Positions 37,065 to 46,046 of a DNA stretch of 64,000 nt are shown here, piece after piece. The position numbers were made by a program, and so were the translations under genes. The DNA is taken from assembly GCF_030817535.1 (NCBI RefSeq), contig NZ_JAUSZL010000002.1:8122001-8186000 (forward strand), written 5' to 3'. The DNA is from Streptomyces sp. V3I8. Its GTDB lineage: Bacteria; Actinomycetota; Actinomycetes; Streptomycetales; Streptomycetaceae. Each line of letters opens with the position of its first letter. Within the stretch, counting starts at the first letter, position 1. The notes beneath the pieces are model-generated. The model had not been told where the DNA came from, ran no database searches, and saw only the letters and a program-made list of their open reading frames with translations.

Positions 37065-39053
37065 CTACGCGGACGGCGTCACCCGCACGTCCGCGGCCCG
37101 TACGAACGCCACCCGGTGCCCGAACTGGATCTCGTAGTACAGGTCCGCACCCCGCACCACCCGGTGGGGCGTCGTGTCGAAGGTCGGCGCGTAGAAGTAC
37201 TCGCCCGGCACCTTGTCACCGACCACGTACTCCTGCCCCGCGAGGAGCTTGTACGGCAGCGGCGACACCGCCTGGACGGGCACACCCGCCGGGTAGGCCT
37301 CCTTCTCCGGGTACGCGCGCCCGTACACGGGGATCTCGGCCAGTCCGTCCTTCGGGGTGACGACGGCACCGGACGCGTTCACCGCCGTCGGCTGCTTCTT
37401 CGGGTTCCTGAACCAGGCCTTCTGGCCGAGGTACCAGATCGCGGTCCAGTCGCCGTCGCGTCCGGCGACCGCGTACTGCTGGCCGGTGGAGACGCGCGAA
37501 CCGAGGTCGTTCACGCCGGTCGTGGAGTCCGCGCCCGAGGGCCGCAGGCCGATGTCCTTGACGAGCGGCGCGTTCTCATCGGGTTCCGTGTACAGGCGTA
37601 CGGCGCTGGACCCGTGCGTCTCGCAGGGTTCACCGGCCGTGACGCAGCCGGTGAACAGCGGCTTGTTGGTGGCGAACCGCGGCGCCACGGTCACCAGGCC
37701 GCCCTTCGGCCCGGCCGTGGCGTGCAGCGGCCTGCCCAGCAGTGCGAAGTAGTGCTGCCAGTCCCAGTAGGGGCCCGGGTCCGTGTGCATCCCCGGAATG
37801 GTCGCCGTCGTGGTGCCGGGCACGGTGTCGTGGCCGAGGATGTGCTGCCGGTCCAGCGGAATGCCGTACTTCTTGGACAGGTACTTCACCAGGCGTGCCG
37901 ACGACCGGTACATCGCCTCGGTGTACCAGGTGTCGGGCGCGGTGAGGAAGCCCTCGTGCTCCAGGCCGATCGACGTGGCGTTGATGTACCAGTTCCCCGC
38001 GTGCCAGGCCACGTCCTTGGCCTTCACGTGCTGGGCGATGTGCCCGTCGGTGGAGCGCAGGGTGTACTGCCACGACACGTAGGTCGGGTCCTGCACCATG
38101 TTGAGGACACCTTCCCAGGTGCCCTCGGTGTCGTGGACGACGATGTACTTGATGCTCTGTGACTTCGGCCGGTCGCCCAGGTCGTGGTTGCCGTAGTCGC
38201 CGTCCCCGAACTCCTCGTACGGGGCCGGGATCCACTCGCAGGACACGGTCGCCGGGCACTCGGTGGCACCGGCGGCGGGAGCCCGCAGCCCCGCACTCCT
38301 CACCTGTGCCGTCACCGGGCGCAGCCGCGGCTGCGCGGCGAGCGCGACCTGCTGCCCCGCGTCCGTCGTGCGCTTCTCGCCCCGCCGGATCACGTCGAAG
38401 ACGTCGTCGGCGTAGGCGGCCGCCGTCGCCGTGTCGTCGGCGCCCGAGTAACGGGCCACCGCCCCGTACCAGTCGGCCGCGTCGCCGCCGAGCGGTTCGC
38501 CGAGCTGCTTCTGGGCGGCGGCCAGCAGCGCGGCACCGCCCGCCACGTTCGCCGCCGTGTCCGTGCGCAGTCGCTCGGCGGGGATGCCGCTGAGCTCGGC
38601 GGCCTTCGTCAGGGTCTTGAAGCGGGCCGGCAGCCGGGTGTTCTCCGGGACCTTCGCCCCGGCCGGGAGCGCGCCGCGTGAGTCGTCGCCGCGCGCGTCC
38701 TCCGTGCCGTCGCTGTGGTGCGGCACCGCGGAGCGGGCGATCGCCGTGCGGGCGTCGGTCAGGTGCATCGGGCCGTAGCCGCCCGTGACACTGGGCGCCC
38801 CGCCGTGCGCGTCCCAGCGGGACTGCAGGTAGGAGACGGCGAGGAGCACGCTCTGCGGCACGTGGTACTCGGCCGCCGCGTCAGTGAAAGCTTTCTGCAG
38901 CTGTGCGGAGGGAGCGGTCGCCCGTCCGCCGTCGTCGTACGGGGCGGCGCCGAGCAGGGGCAGCAGGAGCGCGGCCGAGGCGACGGCGCCCGCGGTCCGG
39001 CGGGCACGTCTGCGCCGGGCGGAGGGGCTGGGGTCGGTGCGGGATGCTGGCAA
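37065..39053 (-). CDS. Secreted N-acetylmuramoyl-L-alanine amidase
   Basis: 662 residues, TTG 39053 after GGAGGCAGCC. A signal peptide with an Arg-rich n-region (ARRRRARRTAGAV) and an Ala/Leu core ends near residue 37. Residues ~55-200 resemble a lysozyme-like or helical binding segment (VPQSVLLAVSYLQSRWDAH, YGPMHLTDA). The Amidase_2 (PGRP-like) domain spans ~295-440: YIVVHDTEG (zinc His), AWHAGNWYINATSIGLEHEG and ILGHDTVPGTTT (zinc His). A C-terminal ~180-residue SH3-like part (VRLYTEPDENAPLVKDIG) probably binds the wall. It cleaves peptidoglycan stem peptides outside the cell. Confidence 0.88.
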   Translation of the reverse strand: MPASRTDPSPSARRRRARRTAGAVASAALLLPLLGAAPYDDGGRATAPSAQLQKAFTDAAAEYHVPQSVLLAVSYLQSRWDAHGGAPSVTGGYGPMHLTDARTAIARSAVPHHSDGTEDARGDDSRGALPAGAKVPENTRLPARFKTLTKAAELSGIPAERLRTDTAANVAGGAALLAAAQKQLGEPLGGDAADWYGAVARYSGADDTATAAAYADDVFDVIRRGEKRTTDAGQQVALAAQPRLRPVTAQVRSAGLRAPAAGATECPATVSCEWIPAPYEEFGDGDYGNHDLGDRPKSQSIKYIVVHDTEGTWEGVLNMVQDPTYVSWQYTLRSTDGHIAQHVKAKDVAWHAGNWYINATSIGLEHEGFLTAPDTWYTEAMYRSSARLVKYLSKKYGIPLDRQHILGHDTVPGTTTATIPGMHTDPGPYWDWQHYFALLGRPLHATAGPKGGLVTVAPRFATNKPLFTGCVTAGEPCETHGSSAVRLYTEPDENAPLVKDIGLRPSGADSTTGVNDLGSRVSTGQQYAVAGRDGDWTAIWYLGQKAWFRNPKKQPTAVNASGAVVTPKDGLAEIPVYGRAYPEKEAYPAGVPVQAVSPLPYKLLAGQEYVVGDKVPGEYFYAPTFDTTPHRVVRGADLYYEIQFGHRVAFVRAADVRVTPSA

Positions 39054-39302
39054 GGCTGCCTCCTGGGACGAACGGGCGTGACAGGGCGTACGGGGGCGGG
39101 TGTGGGTCAGTGGTACCGACTCTCCGACGATCCGTCAATCATTCCCAGAAACCTGCGATTGCCCACGTCAGCGGCGGGGGTTCACCGGTTGCGGCGCGGT
39201 GGTGATCCGGCCTGCGGGGCGTCAGTGGAGTAGACCTCTGGCCCGTCCGGGTGAACGGTGCCCGCCGGCGGGGGCGCAGGTGAGCAGCGGGCCCCGGACA
39301 CG

Positions 39303-39350
39303 ACGAAGGCCCGCGGTGCGCGCTGTCCCTGGCGCACCGCGGACCTTCGT
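39303..39350. terminator. Strong hairpin terminator, 19-bp stem
   Basis: ACGAAGGCCCGCGGTGCGC pairs with 39332-39350 with one mismatch over 19 bp and a 10-base loop. It lies 5 bp beyond the stop of the phosphotransferase gene (minus strand). The rest of the 302-bp gap 39054-39355 holds the amidase promoter region and no recognisable gene. Confidence 0.85.
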
Positions 39351-39355
39351 CCCCG

Positions 39356-40498
39356 TCAGCGAGTACCGACCGCCGCGCGCACGGCCTTGCGGGCCATCTG
39401 GCAGTCGTCGTGCAGCCGCCTCAGCAGCAGCCGCTGTTCCTCGCCGGACGGCGCGGCGCCCGGGTGGGCCGTTCCCGGTGCCGCCGGGGTCGTCTCGTGC
39501 ATCGAACGCTGCACGGCCGTCTCGTACGTACGGATCTCCCTGGTGAGGACGAGCATCAGGTTCACCAGGAACGCGTCACGGGCCGCCGGTCCCGCCGACT
39601 GGGCGAGCTGGCTGATCTGGCGGCGGGCGGCGGGCGCGTCCCCGAGGACCGCCCACAGCGTCGCCAGGTCGTACCCCGGCAGGTACCAGCCCGCGTGCTC
39701 CCAGTCCACCAGCACCGGACCGGCCGGTGAGAGGAGCATGTTGGACAGCAGGGCGTCGCCGTGGCAGAACTGGCCCATGCCCTGGCGGCCGGCCGAGTGC
39801 GCGATGCCGTGCACGAGCTTCTGCAGGTCTCCCATGTCCCGGTCGGTGAGCAGTCCCAGCTCGTGGAACCGGGAGATCCGCGCCGCGTAGTCCAGCGGTG
39901 CGTCGAACGTGCCCGCCGGCGGCCGCCACGCGTTGAGCCGGCAGACCGCGCCGAGTGCCGCCCTGATGTCCGCGCGCGGCGGGGCCTCGGCGGGATGCCG
40001 GTGCAGTGCCGCCACCCGTCCCGGCATCCGCTCGATCACCAGCGTGCAGTTGTCCGGGTCCGCCGCGATCAGCCGGGGCACCCGCACCGGCGGCCGGTGC
40101 CGCACGAAGGAGCGGTATGCCGCTATCTCGTGCCGGATCCGCTCGGCCCACACGGGGGAGTGGTCCAGTAAACACTTGGCTACGGCGGTGCTGCGTCCCG
40201 TCGTGCCGACGAGGAGCACGGAGCGTCCGCTGCGGCGCAGCACCTGGACCGGAGCGAACTCCGGACAGATCCGGTGCACCGACGCGATCGCCGTACGCAG
40301 CTGGGCGCCCTGGGGGCCGGACAAGTCGAGTCTCCCGCTGAGCGGTTGCGTACCGAGCCCCGGCATACGCCGTGACCGGCCGGCACCGAGCACGGGAGCC
40401 GCCGTCGGGCGGGCCGGGTCGAGATAGGGGCCGCCGCCGACCGGGCGGGTGTGCGACGACCGGGGTGGGACGGACACGGAGGACGATGCTGTGTACAT
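39356..40498 (-). CDS. Aminoglycoside-phosphotransferase-family protein with a TTA codon
   Basis: 380 residues from ATG 40498; the ORF extends upstream, but without a plausible site. APH/choline-kinase fold: [13 protein letters not shown] (H-x-D-x4-N, catalytic Asp), [21 protein letters not shown] (metal-binding DWE), [12 protein letters not shown] hinge. The substrate is unknown. Codon 110 (40169-40171) is TTA, the rarest Streptomyces codon, read only by the bldA tRNA. Translation should therefore be largely confined to late growth. It sits back to back with nsdB across a 230-bp promoter region. Confidence 0.82.
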   Translation of the reverse strand: MYTASSSVSVPPRSSHTRPVGGGPYLDPARPTAAPVLGAGRSRRMPGLGTQPLSGRLDLSGPQGAQLRTAIASVHRICPEFAPVQVLRRSGRSVLLVGTTGRSTAVAKCLLDHSPVWAERIRHEIAAYRSFVRHRPPVRVPRLIAADPDNCTLVIERMPGRVAALHRHPAEAPPRADIRAALGAVCRLNAWRPPAGTFDAPLDYAARISRFHELGLLTDRDMGDLQKLVHGIAHSAGRQGMGQFCHGDALLSNMLLSPAGPVLVDWEHAGWYLPGYDLATLWAVLGDAPAARRQISQLAQSAGPAARDAFLVNLMLVLTREIRTYETAVQRSMHETTPAAPGTAHPGAAPSGEEQRLLLRRLHDDCQMARKAVRAAVGTR

Positions 40499-40684
40499 GG
40501 GAAGAACAGATCCCTTCGTGTGCCGGCGAATTACGGCGCCACCCGCCCCGGTCGCCCTGTTACATCCTGGGGAATGTCCCTCGGCGACCGGGTCGGGGTG
40601 GCGCGTTCCTACCTGACACCTTTGGCCCAGTGGCACACCATCTGGCGTGCCCTGGCGAACCCTGGCGAATAGTCGCCCAGCAAC

Positions 40685-40703
40685 TGACAGGCGGTTACTG
40701 TCA
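40685..40703. promoter_or_regulatory. Inverted repeat TGACAG-N7-CTGTCA upstream of nsdB
   Basis: Perfect six-base arms lie 28 bp before the nsdB start, overlapping the expected promoter. It could be an operator for autoregulation or for a developmental regulator. No consensus was recognised with certainty. Confidence 0.45.
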
Positions 40704-40730
40704 ACTCAGCCGAGAACCTGGGGGCTTGAC

Positions 40731-42230
40731 GTGAGCGGACAACCCAACACCCGACTGTCGGACCTGTTCGGCCTGGCCGGCTGGTCCAAGGGCGAACTCG
40801 CGAGAATGGTCAACCGGCAGGCGGCGGCCATGGGCCACCCCCAGCTGGCGACCGACACCTCACGGGTACGGCGGTGGATCGACATGGGAGAGGTCCCACG
40901 CGATCCGGTGCCGCGGGTGCTGGCAGCACTGTTCACCGAGCGTCTCGGCCGTGTCGTGACCATCGAGGACCTCGGTCTGGTCCGGCACGGGCGCACGGGG
41001 AAACGGCAGGGCGGCGGGAGTGTGCAACACCCCGACGGTCTGCCGTGGGCGCCCGAGCGGACGGCTGCGGTCCTCACCGAATTCACGGGAATGGACCTCA
41101 TGCTCAACCGACGCGGCTTGGTGGGCGCGGGCGCCGCGCTCGCCGCAGGATCCACACTCAGCAGTTCCATGCACGAGTGGCTGCACACCGATCCGGCCCT
41201 CGCGGCGGACGCCCCCGGAACCGACCATCCCCTGCACGCCGACCCCGCTGGGTTCGACCGCTACGAGGCCGCCCCCATCGGGTCGCAGGAGATCGAGGAA
41301 CTGGAGCGTTCGGTCGAGGTGTTCCGGGCCTGGGACGCGGCCCGCGGTGGCGGTCTGCAACGCAAGGCTGTCGTGGGACAGCTCAACGAGGTGGGGGGCA
41401 TGCTCTCCTACCGCCACCCCGACCATCTGCAGCGGCGCCTGTGGGGCGTCGCCGCCAACCTCGCCGTCCTCGCGGGCTGGATGTCGCACGACGTCGGCCT
41501 GGAGCCCACGGCGCAGAAGTACTTCGTCATCGCCACGCACGCGGCCAGGGAGGGCGGCGACCGGCCCCGTGCCGGCGAGGCGCTCTCCCGGGCGGCCCGT
41601 CAGATGGTGCACCTGGGCCGGCCCGACGACGCGCTCGACCTCATGAAGCTCGCCAAGTCGGGTTCCGGCGACGAGGTCCTGCCCCGGACGAGGGCCATGC
41701 TCTGCACCATCGAGGCCTGGGCGCAGGCGTCGATGGGCAAGGCCCAGGCCATGCGGCGCACGCTGGGCGAGGCGGAGGACCTCTTCGCCTCGGACAAGGG
41801 CGACGTGCCGCCGCCGAGCTGGATGCAGCTGTTCGACGAGGCGGACATGCACGGGATGCAGGCGCTGGCCTACCGGACGCTCGCGGAGCACGACCCGTCC
41901 GCGGCCGCCGTCGCGCAGCGCCATGCCAAGGAGGCGCTGGCGCTGCGGGAGAAGGGCCGGGACCGGTCGAAGATCTTCGACCACCTCTCGCTCGCCTCGG
42001 CGTGCTTCATCGCCGACGACCCCGAGCAGGCCGACCGGTACGCACGGCTGGCCCTGACGTCGATGGGGACGAACTCGTCCCACCGCACCTGGGACCGGCT
42101 CCGTGAGATGTACCGGCTGACGGGGCAGTACTCCAGCTATCCGAAGATCCACGATCTGCGGGAGGAGATCAAGCTGTCGCTGCCGAAGGGCTCGTTGAAG
42201 CCCAAGGGCGACAACAGCGCCCGCGCATGA
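40731..42230 (+). CDS. nsdB: NsdB/NsdA-family negative regulator of development and antibiotic production
   Basis: 499 residues, GTG 40731 after a GGGGG site. The N-terminus (TRLSDLFGLAGWSKGELARM, then DTSRVRRWIDMGEVPRDPVP) forms the helix-turn-helix-like region of the Nsd family; a Gly/Arg linker and an MLNRRGLVGAGAALAAGS segment follow. From ~190 to the end there are TPR-like helical repeats (ALSRAARQMVHLGRPDDALD, HLSLASACFIADDPEQADRY). In S. coelicolor, NsdA (SCO5582) and NsdB (SCO7252) repress antibiotic production, NsdA also sporulation. I choose nsdB from the nearby chpB-type chaplin, as in that genome; nsdA remains possible. Confidence 0.75.
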   Translation: MSGQPNTRLSDLFGLAGWSKGELARMVNRQAAAMGHPQLATDTSRVRRWIDMGEVPRDPVPRVLAALFTERLGRVVTIEDLGLVRHGRTGKRQGGGSVQHPDGLPWAPERTAAVLTEFTGMDLMLNRRGLVGAGAALAAGSTLSSSMHEWLHTDPALAADAPGTDHPLHADPAGFDRYEAAPIGSQEIEELERSVEVFRAWDAARGGGLQRKAVVGQLNEVGGMLSYRHPDHLQRRLWGVAANLAVLAGWMSHDVGLEPTAQKYFVIATHAAREGGDRPRAGEALSRAARQMVHLGRPDDALDLMKLAKSGSGDEVLPRTRAMLCTIEAWAQASMGKAQAMRRTLGEAEDLFASDKGDVPPPSWMQLFDEADMHGMQALAYRTLAEHDPSAAAVAQRHAKEALALREKGRDRSKIFDHLSLASACFIADDPEQADRYARLALTSMGTNSSHRTWDRLREMYRLTGQYSSYPKIHDLREEIKLSLPKGSLKPKGDNSARA

Positions 42231-42297
42231 CGGCATCCGCGCATGACGGCATCCGCGCATGACGGCATGCGGACGTGACGCCATGCGGACGTGACCC
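42222..42297. repeat. 16-bp tandem repeat spanning the nsdB stop codon
   Basis: CGCGCATGACGGCATC occurs twice in a row, then CGCGCATGACGGCATG, CGGACGTGACGCCATG and a partial fifth unit. The nsdB stop codon TGA (42228-42230) is in the first unit. Copy-number change here would not alter the protein. It fills the 74-bp gap to the convergent phosphatase gene. Confidence 0.85.
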
Positions 42298-42304
42298 GGG
42301 TGTC

Positions 42305-43738
42305 TCAGACGGCGACCCGGGCGACGAGCACGCAGGCGTCGTCCTCGCGCTCCGTCCCGCCGAACTCCTCCACCACCGTCCGTACGCAGTCCTGTGCGGT
42401 ACGGGCTCCGCGCAGACGCGGGGCCAGGTCGAGGAGACGGCTCACGTCCGCGGTGCCCGCGCCGTGCCCGGCCGGCCGCGCGGGGACCAGTCCGTCGGTG
42501 TGCAGGAGCAGCAGGTCGCCCGGTTCGAGCGGCTCCTCGGCCTGCCCGTAGACGGCACCCGGGGTGGCGCCGAGCAGGACGCCGGCCGGCGGGGTCAGCA
42601 TGCGTCCCGTCCCGTTGCGGAACAGCAGGGGGGCGGGATGGTCCGCCTGCGCCCAGGCGAGGGTCCGGCTCCCGGGGCGGTAGCGGCAGCACACCGCGCT
42701 GCCCAGGGCCGGCTGGACCGAGGCGTCGAGCAGCTGGTTGAGCCACGCCATGAGCCGGCCGGGCTCGGTGCCCGCCATCGCCATGCCGCGCAGCGCGCCG
42801 AGCAGCATCGCCATGCCCGAGGTGACGGCGACCCCGTGTCCGGTGAGGTCGCCCACGCTCAACAGCGTGTCGCCGTCGGGCAGTTCCAGTGCGTCGTACC
42901 AGTCGCCGCCGATGAGCGCGCCGGTCGCGGAGGGGAGGTGGCGGGCGGCCAGCTCCAGCGTTCCCGGACCCCGTTCCGGGAGCAGCAGGGGTCCGCGCCA
43001 AGGAGGCAGGACAGCCTCCTGCAGTTCGACCGCCAGGCGGTGCTCGGTCTGTGCGGCGTGCCGTCGGCGCTGCAGGGAGTCACGGGTCTCGCCGACGGCC
43101 CGCTGGCTGCGCCGCAGTTCGCTGACATCGCGCAGGACGGCCCACATCGAGGCGGTGCTGCCGTCCGCGCCGAGCACGGGCTCGCCCATGACGTGCACGG
43201 TCCGTACGCCGCCGTCGGGCCGCAGCACCCGGAACTCCCCGTCGATCGGCTTGGCGTCGATGAGACAGTCCGTGACCATCGAGGTCAGCTTCGGACGGTC
43301 CTCGTCGAGGACGACGGAGGGCAGCTCGTCGAGGGTGAGCGGGGGAGCGGCGGGGTCCCGGCCGAGGATCCGGTAGAGCTCACCGGACCAGCTCGCCTCG
43401 TCCGTCAGCAGGTTCCATTCGGCGCTGCCGACCCGGCTGAGCAGCGAACCGGTCGTGGCGGTCGCGGCGGGGGGTGCGGCCATGCACTCGGCGGGCGCGG
43501 GCGGCGGACCGTCCCGTAACTGGGCCAGGTGCGCGTCGAGGTCGTTGAGCTGGTGCATCGCGAGGTCGCACAGCGCGCGCTGCCAGCGTCCCTCCGGGTC
43601 CGTGCCGTCCACCGGAGCGTCCCGCCGTACGGCGTCCATGTCGCCCCGCAACTGTCGCGCCTGCGAGATGAGCGCGTCGACCGAGCCGCGCGGGGGCGGC
43701 TGGGCGGCAGGGTGGTCCGCCGAGAGATGGGACGGCAT
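42305..43738 (-). CDS. PAS / SpoIIE-type PP2C phosphatase with a TTA codon
   Basis: 477 residues from ATG 43738, which has GGAG upstream; GTG 43759 is possible. An N-terminal helical segment (SVDALISQARQLRGDMDAV) leads to a PAS domain at ~100-225 (AEWNLLTDEASWSGELYRIL, DGEFRVLRPDGGVRTVHVMG), then a coiled linker and the SpoIIE/PP2C domain ~255-477 (IGGDWYDALELPDG, SVGDLTGHGVAVT, EDDACVLVARV). All metal-binding Asp are intact. Codon 74 (43517-43519) is TTA, so expression should depend on bldA. It may act in a partner-switching cascade during development; no antagonist gene is adjacent. Confidence 0.87.
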   Translation of the reverse strand: MPSHLSADHPAAQPPPRGSVDALISQARQLRGDMDAVRRDAPVDGTDPEGRWQRALCDLAMHQLNDLDAHLAQLRDGPPPAPAECMAAPPAATATTGSLLSRVGSAEWNLLTDEASWSGELYRILGRDPAAPPLTLDELPSVVLDEDRPKLTSMVTDCLIDAKPIDGEFRVLRPDGGVRTVHVMGEPVLGADGSTASMWAVLRDVSELRRSQRAVGETRDSLQRRRHAAQTEHRLAVELQEAVLPPWRGPLLLPERGPGTLELAARHLPSATGALIGGDWYDALELPDGDTLLSVGDLTGHGVAVTSGMAMLLGALRGMAMAGTEPGRLMAWLNQLLDASVQPALGSAVCCRYRPGSRTLAWAQADHPAPLLFRNGTGRMLTPPAGVLLGATPGAVYGQAEEPLEPGDLLLLHTDGLVPARPAGHGAGTADVSRLLDLAPRLRGARTAQDCVRTVVEEFGGTEREDDACVLVARVAV

Positions 43739-44073
43739 GACGTACTCCGATACAGGCACGCTACGGCCAGGACAACGGGAGGGACCGTTACGACTGTCGC
43801 ACAGCCCGCGAGGACCTGTAAGGGCTTTGGCAACACACGACGGAGCGGTGCCCCTGGCATGTGCCGCAGTCCTCGGGCCCGCCTCCGCCGGGACGGGACC
43901 GGCACCCGGCCCCGCCTTCAAATCGTAACGCTCCCAGGCGAGTTGCCGACGCGCCGACCACTTTGGAGGAACCGCTCACGCATACGTTCGTGCGTGTGTG
44001 TGTACGAGCGTCTCGTACGCGTATCGGCCCCGCCCGTGGCGGGCACCGCATGACGTGCCCGATCGTGCGCGGC
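43739..44073. other. 335-bp intergenic region with hairpins, no gene seen
   Basis: It holds the promoter side of the TTA-containing phosphatase and the 3' end of the exported hydrolase. Two palindromes are visible: CACGCA-N8-TGCGTG (43977-43996) and GTACGAG-CGT-CTCGTAC (44002-44018). The latter is a likely terminator for the minus-strand hydrolase. No coding sequence is convincing. Confidence 0.5.
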
Positions 44074-45720
44074 TCACTCCTCCGCGCCGCACGAACTGCC
44101 GTCCGCCGGCAGCCGCCCGTACAGCAGGAAGTCGTCGATCTTCCGGTGCACGCACTTCGAGGAGGAGTAGCCGGTGTGGCCCTCGCCCTTGTTGTCGAGG
44201 ACGACGGCCGACGAACCGAGCCGGTCCGCGGTCTCCGTGGTCCAGCGGTACGGGGTCGCCGGGTCGCCGCGGGTGCCGACGAGCAGCATCTTCGGTGTGC
44301 CGACGTCCCGTACCTCCTCACGGATGTACGAGGTGCCCCTGGGGCGGCCGTAACACATCAGCGCCTGGGCGAGCCGGTACCGGCCGAAGACCGGTGACGC
44401 CCGCTCGTACGCGGCACGCAGCCTGCCGAGGTCCTGGACGATCCGGTCGGCGCTGGGCCGGTCGGGGTCGTCGGCGCAGTTGATGGCCATCAGCGCGGCG
44501 GGGAGGTTGTCGAAGGGGATCTCGCCCTCGTCGACGAGGGTTCCGTTCCCGTTCCCGTGTCCGTCGCCGTCGCCGTTCCCGGTGGCGGCGCCGCCACCGG
44601 GGAACGTGCCGCCGCCGACGAAGAAGCGCATGATGCCGCGGGTGTCCCCGTCCTGGACGAGCGAGGTGAGCGCCTGCGAGAGGGCGGGCCACAGCTCCTT
44701 GCTGTAGAGGGCCTGCCCTATGGCGCCGACCAGGTCCTGGCCCGAGAACGGTATGCCGAAGTCCGCCGGCACCGGGTCCGCGTCCAGCGAGCCGATCAGC
44801 CGGAGCACCTCCTCGCGGGCCGAGCGCGGGTCCTGGCCGAACGCGCAGTTGATGTCCTGCGTGCACCAGTCGAGGAAGTCCTCCAGGGCGGTCTGCTGGC
44901 CCTGCGCGCCGGTGACGCCCTGCTCGGCGAGCGGTTCGGTGAGGGTGTCCACGCCGTCGAGGACCATACGCCCCGTCCTCCCGGGGAACTGGGCCGCGTA
45001 CACCGCGCCCAGCCGTGTCCCGTAGGAGAAGCCCAGGTAGTTGAGCTTCCTGTCGCCGAGGGCCGCGCGCATCACGTCGAGGTCGCGCGCGGCGTCGACC
45101 GTGCCGATGTGCTCCATCACCGGCCCGGAGTGCTCGGCGCACTCCGCGGCGACCTTCCGCAGCACGTCCAGAGCGGCCCGCGGATCCTCGCTCTCCTCCG
45201 GCGCCGCCTCCGCCTCCGTCCCGCCGTCCGCGCCCGTGCCCGGGTCCGCGTCGGAGTCCGGGTCGGCGTCGGGGGCCGTGGAGTCCATGCCGTCGCCGCA
45301 GCTGACCGGGGAACTGCGGCCGACGCCGCGCGGGTCGAAGGCGACCACGTCGTAGCCGTTCGTGAGCCCCATGAAGTCGGCTCCGCCGCCCGCGAGCTCG
45401 CTGACTCCCGGGCCGCCGGGGCCGCCGAAGTTCAGCAGCACCGAACCTCTCGACCTGCCCGTCGCCGTGAACCTCGCCATGGCCAGTTCGAGCGTGCCGT
45501 CGGCGGGGCGCGCGTAGTCGAGGGGGACGGTCACCTTCCCGCACTGCAGGCCCTCGGGCAGGTCGTCGCCCGGACAGGCCGTCCACCTGATCCGCTGGTC
45601 GTGGAAGCGGGACAGGTCGGGTCCTTCGTCGGCGGCCGCGGCCACCGACGGCAGCCCCGCACCGAGCAGGGCCAGCGTCACGGCGCAGATGAGGGCGCGG
45701 CGTTGGTGCGTCGACAGCAT
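44074..45720 (-). CDS. Exported alpha/beta hydrolase, tripeptidyl-aminopeptidase-like
   Basis: 548 residues from ATG 45720, six bases after GGGAGG. A Sec signal peptide (RRALICAVTLALLGAGL, cleavage near AAA at ~30) leads to an alpha/beta hydrolase of the Tap/SlpD-E family. Oxyanion segment LNFGGPGGPG, nucleophile in GFSYGT, Asp in VGTRGDPATPY and His in GEGHTGY give a complete triad. There are Gly/Asp-rich inserts at ~150-180 and ~400. It probably removes tripeptides from extracellular proteins or peptides. A paired Cys pattern (QCGKV, SSCGAEE) suits an exported protein. Confidence 0.86.
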   Translation of the reverse strand: MLSTHQRRALICAVTLALLGAGLPSVAAAADEGPDLSRFHDQRIRWTACPGDDLPEGLQCGKVTVPLDYARPADGTLELAMARFTATGRSRGSVLLNFGGPGGPGVSELAGGGADFMGLTNGYDVVAFDPRGVGRSSPVSCGDGMDSTAPDADPDSDADPGTGADGGTEAEAAPEESEDPRAALDVLRKVAAECAEHSGPVMEHIGTVDAARDLDVMRAALGDRKLNYLGFSYGTRLGAVYAAQFPGRTGRMVLDGVDTLTEPLAEQGVTGAQGQQTALEDFLDWCTQDINCAFGQDPRSAREEVLRLIGSLDADPVPADFGIPFSGQDLVGAIGQALYSKELWPALSQALTSLVQDGDTRGIMRFFVGGGTFPGGGAATGNGDGDGHGNGNGTLVDEGEIPFDNLPAALMAINCADDPDRPSADRIVQDLGRLRAAYERASPVFGRYRLAQALMCYGRPRGTSYIREEVRDVGTPKMLLVGTRGDPATPYRWTTETADRLGSSAVVLDNKGEGHTGYSSSKCVHRKIDDFLLYGRLPADGSSCGAEE

Positions 45721-45821
45721 CACAGGCCTCCCGGGACGCCCCGGCCCGCGGCCGGGGATTCCCCCTCGATCACGATAAGCGGGGCTTTCCGCCCACGCCT
45801 CCCGGCGGGCGGAACGGCGGC

Positions 45822-45985
45822 GCGGGCCTTATCCTGCGCGGCCCGTCCGTGCGCCTGTCCGTACGCCCGTCCGGTACGCCCGGCCCTCGGGCAGCCCTCG
45901 GGCGGCCCACCCGGCCACCCGTTCGGCACCCAGGCCCGCGTCCCCCCGAAGGGGGGGAATGGCGGGCGGGCCATAACCTGCCTGG
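45822..45985. repeat. Two direct copies of GCGGGCCWTAWCCTGC in the chaplin upstream region
   Basis: GCGGGCCTTATCCTGCGCGG (45822-45841) and GCGGGCCATAACCTGCCTGG (45966-45985) match at 16 of 20 positions and lie 144 bp apart in the 326-bp gap between the exported hydrolase and the chaplin. The second is 62 bp before the chaplin start. They could be regulator-binding sites or duplicated promoter elements. A C6-GAA-G6 hairpin lies between them (45949-45957 area). No gene is seen in the gap. Confidence 0.4.
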
Positions 45986-46046
45986 TGCGGCCGCGTTTAA
46001 ACGGTGCGGGCGCCTGCCCGTGACACCGTCTGGAAGGCAGGGACCC

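Noticed and set aside
43861..44397. Plus-strand ORF after a GGAGGA site opposite the exported hydrolase end
   Set aside because: Most of it is antisense to the well-supported hydrolase and its composition is that of a shadow frame.
46013..46046. Transposon end or attachment site at the GTTTAAAC palindrome near 45999
   Set aside because: It is an isolated 8-bp palindrome with no inverted-repeat partner, integrase or tRNA gene nearby.
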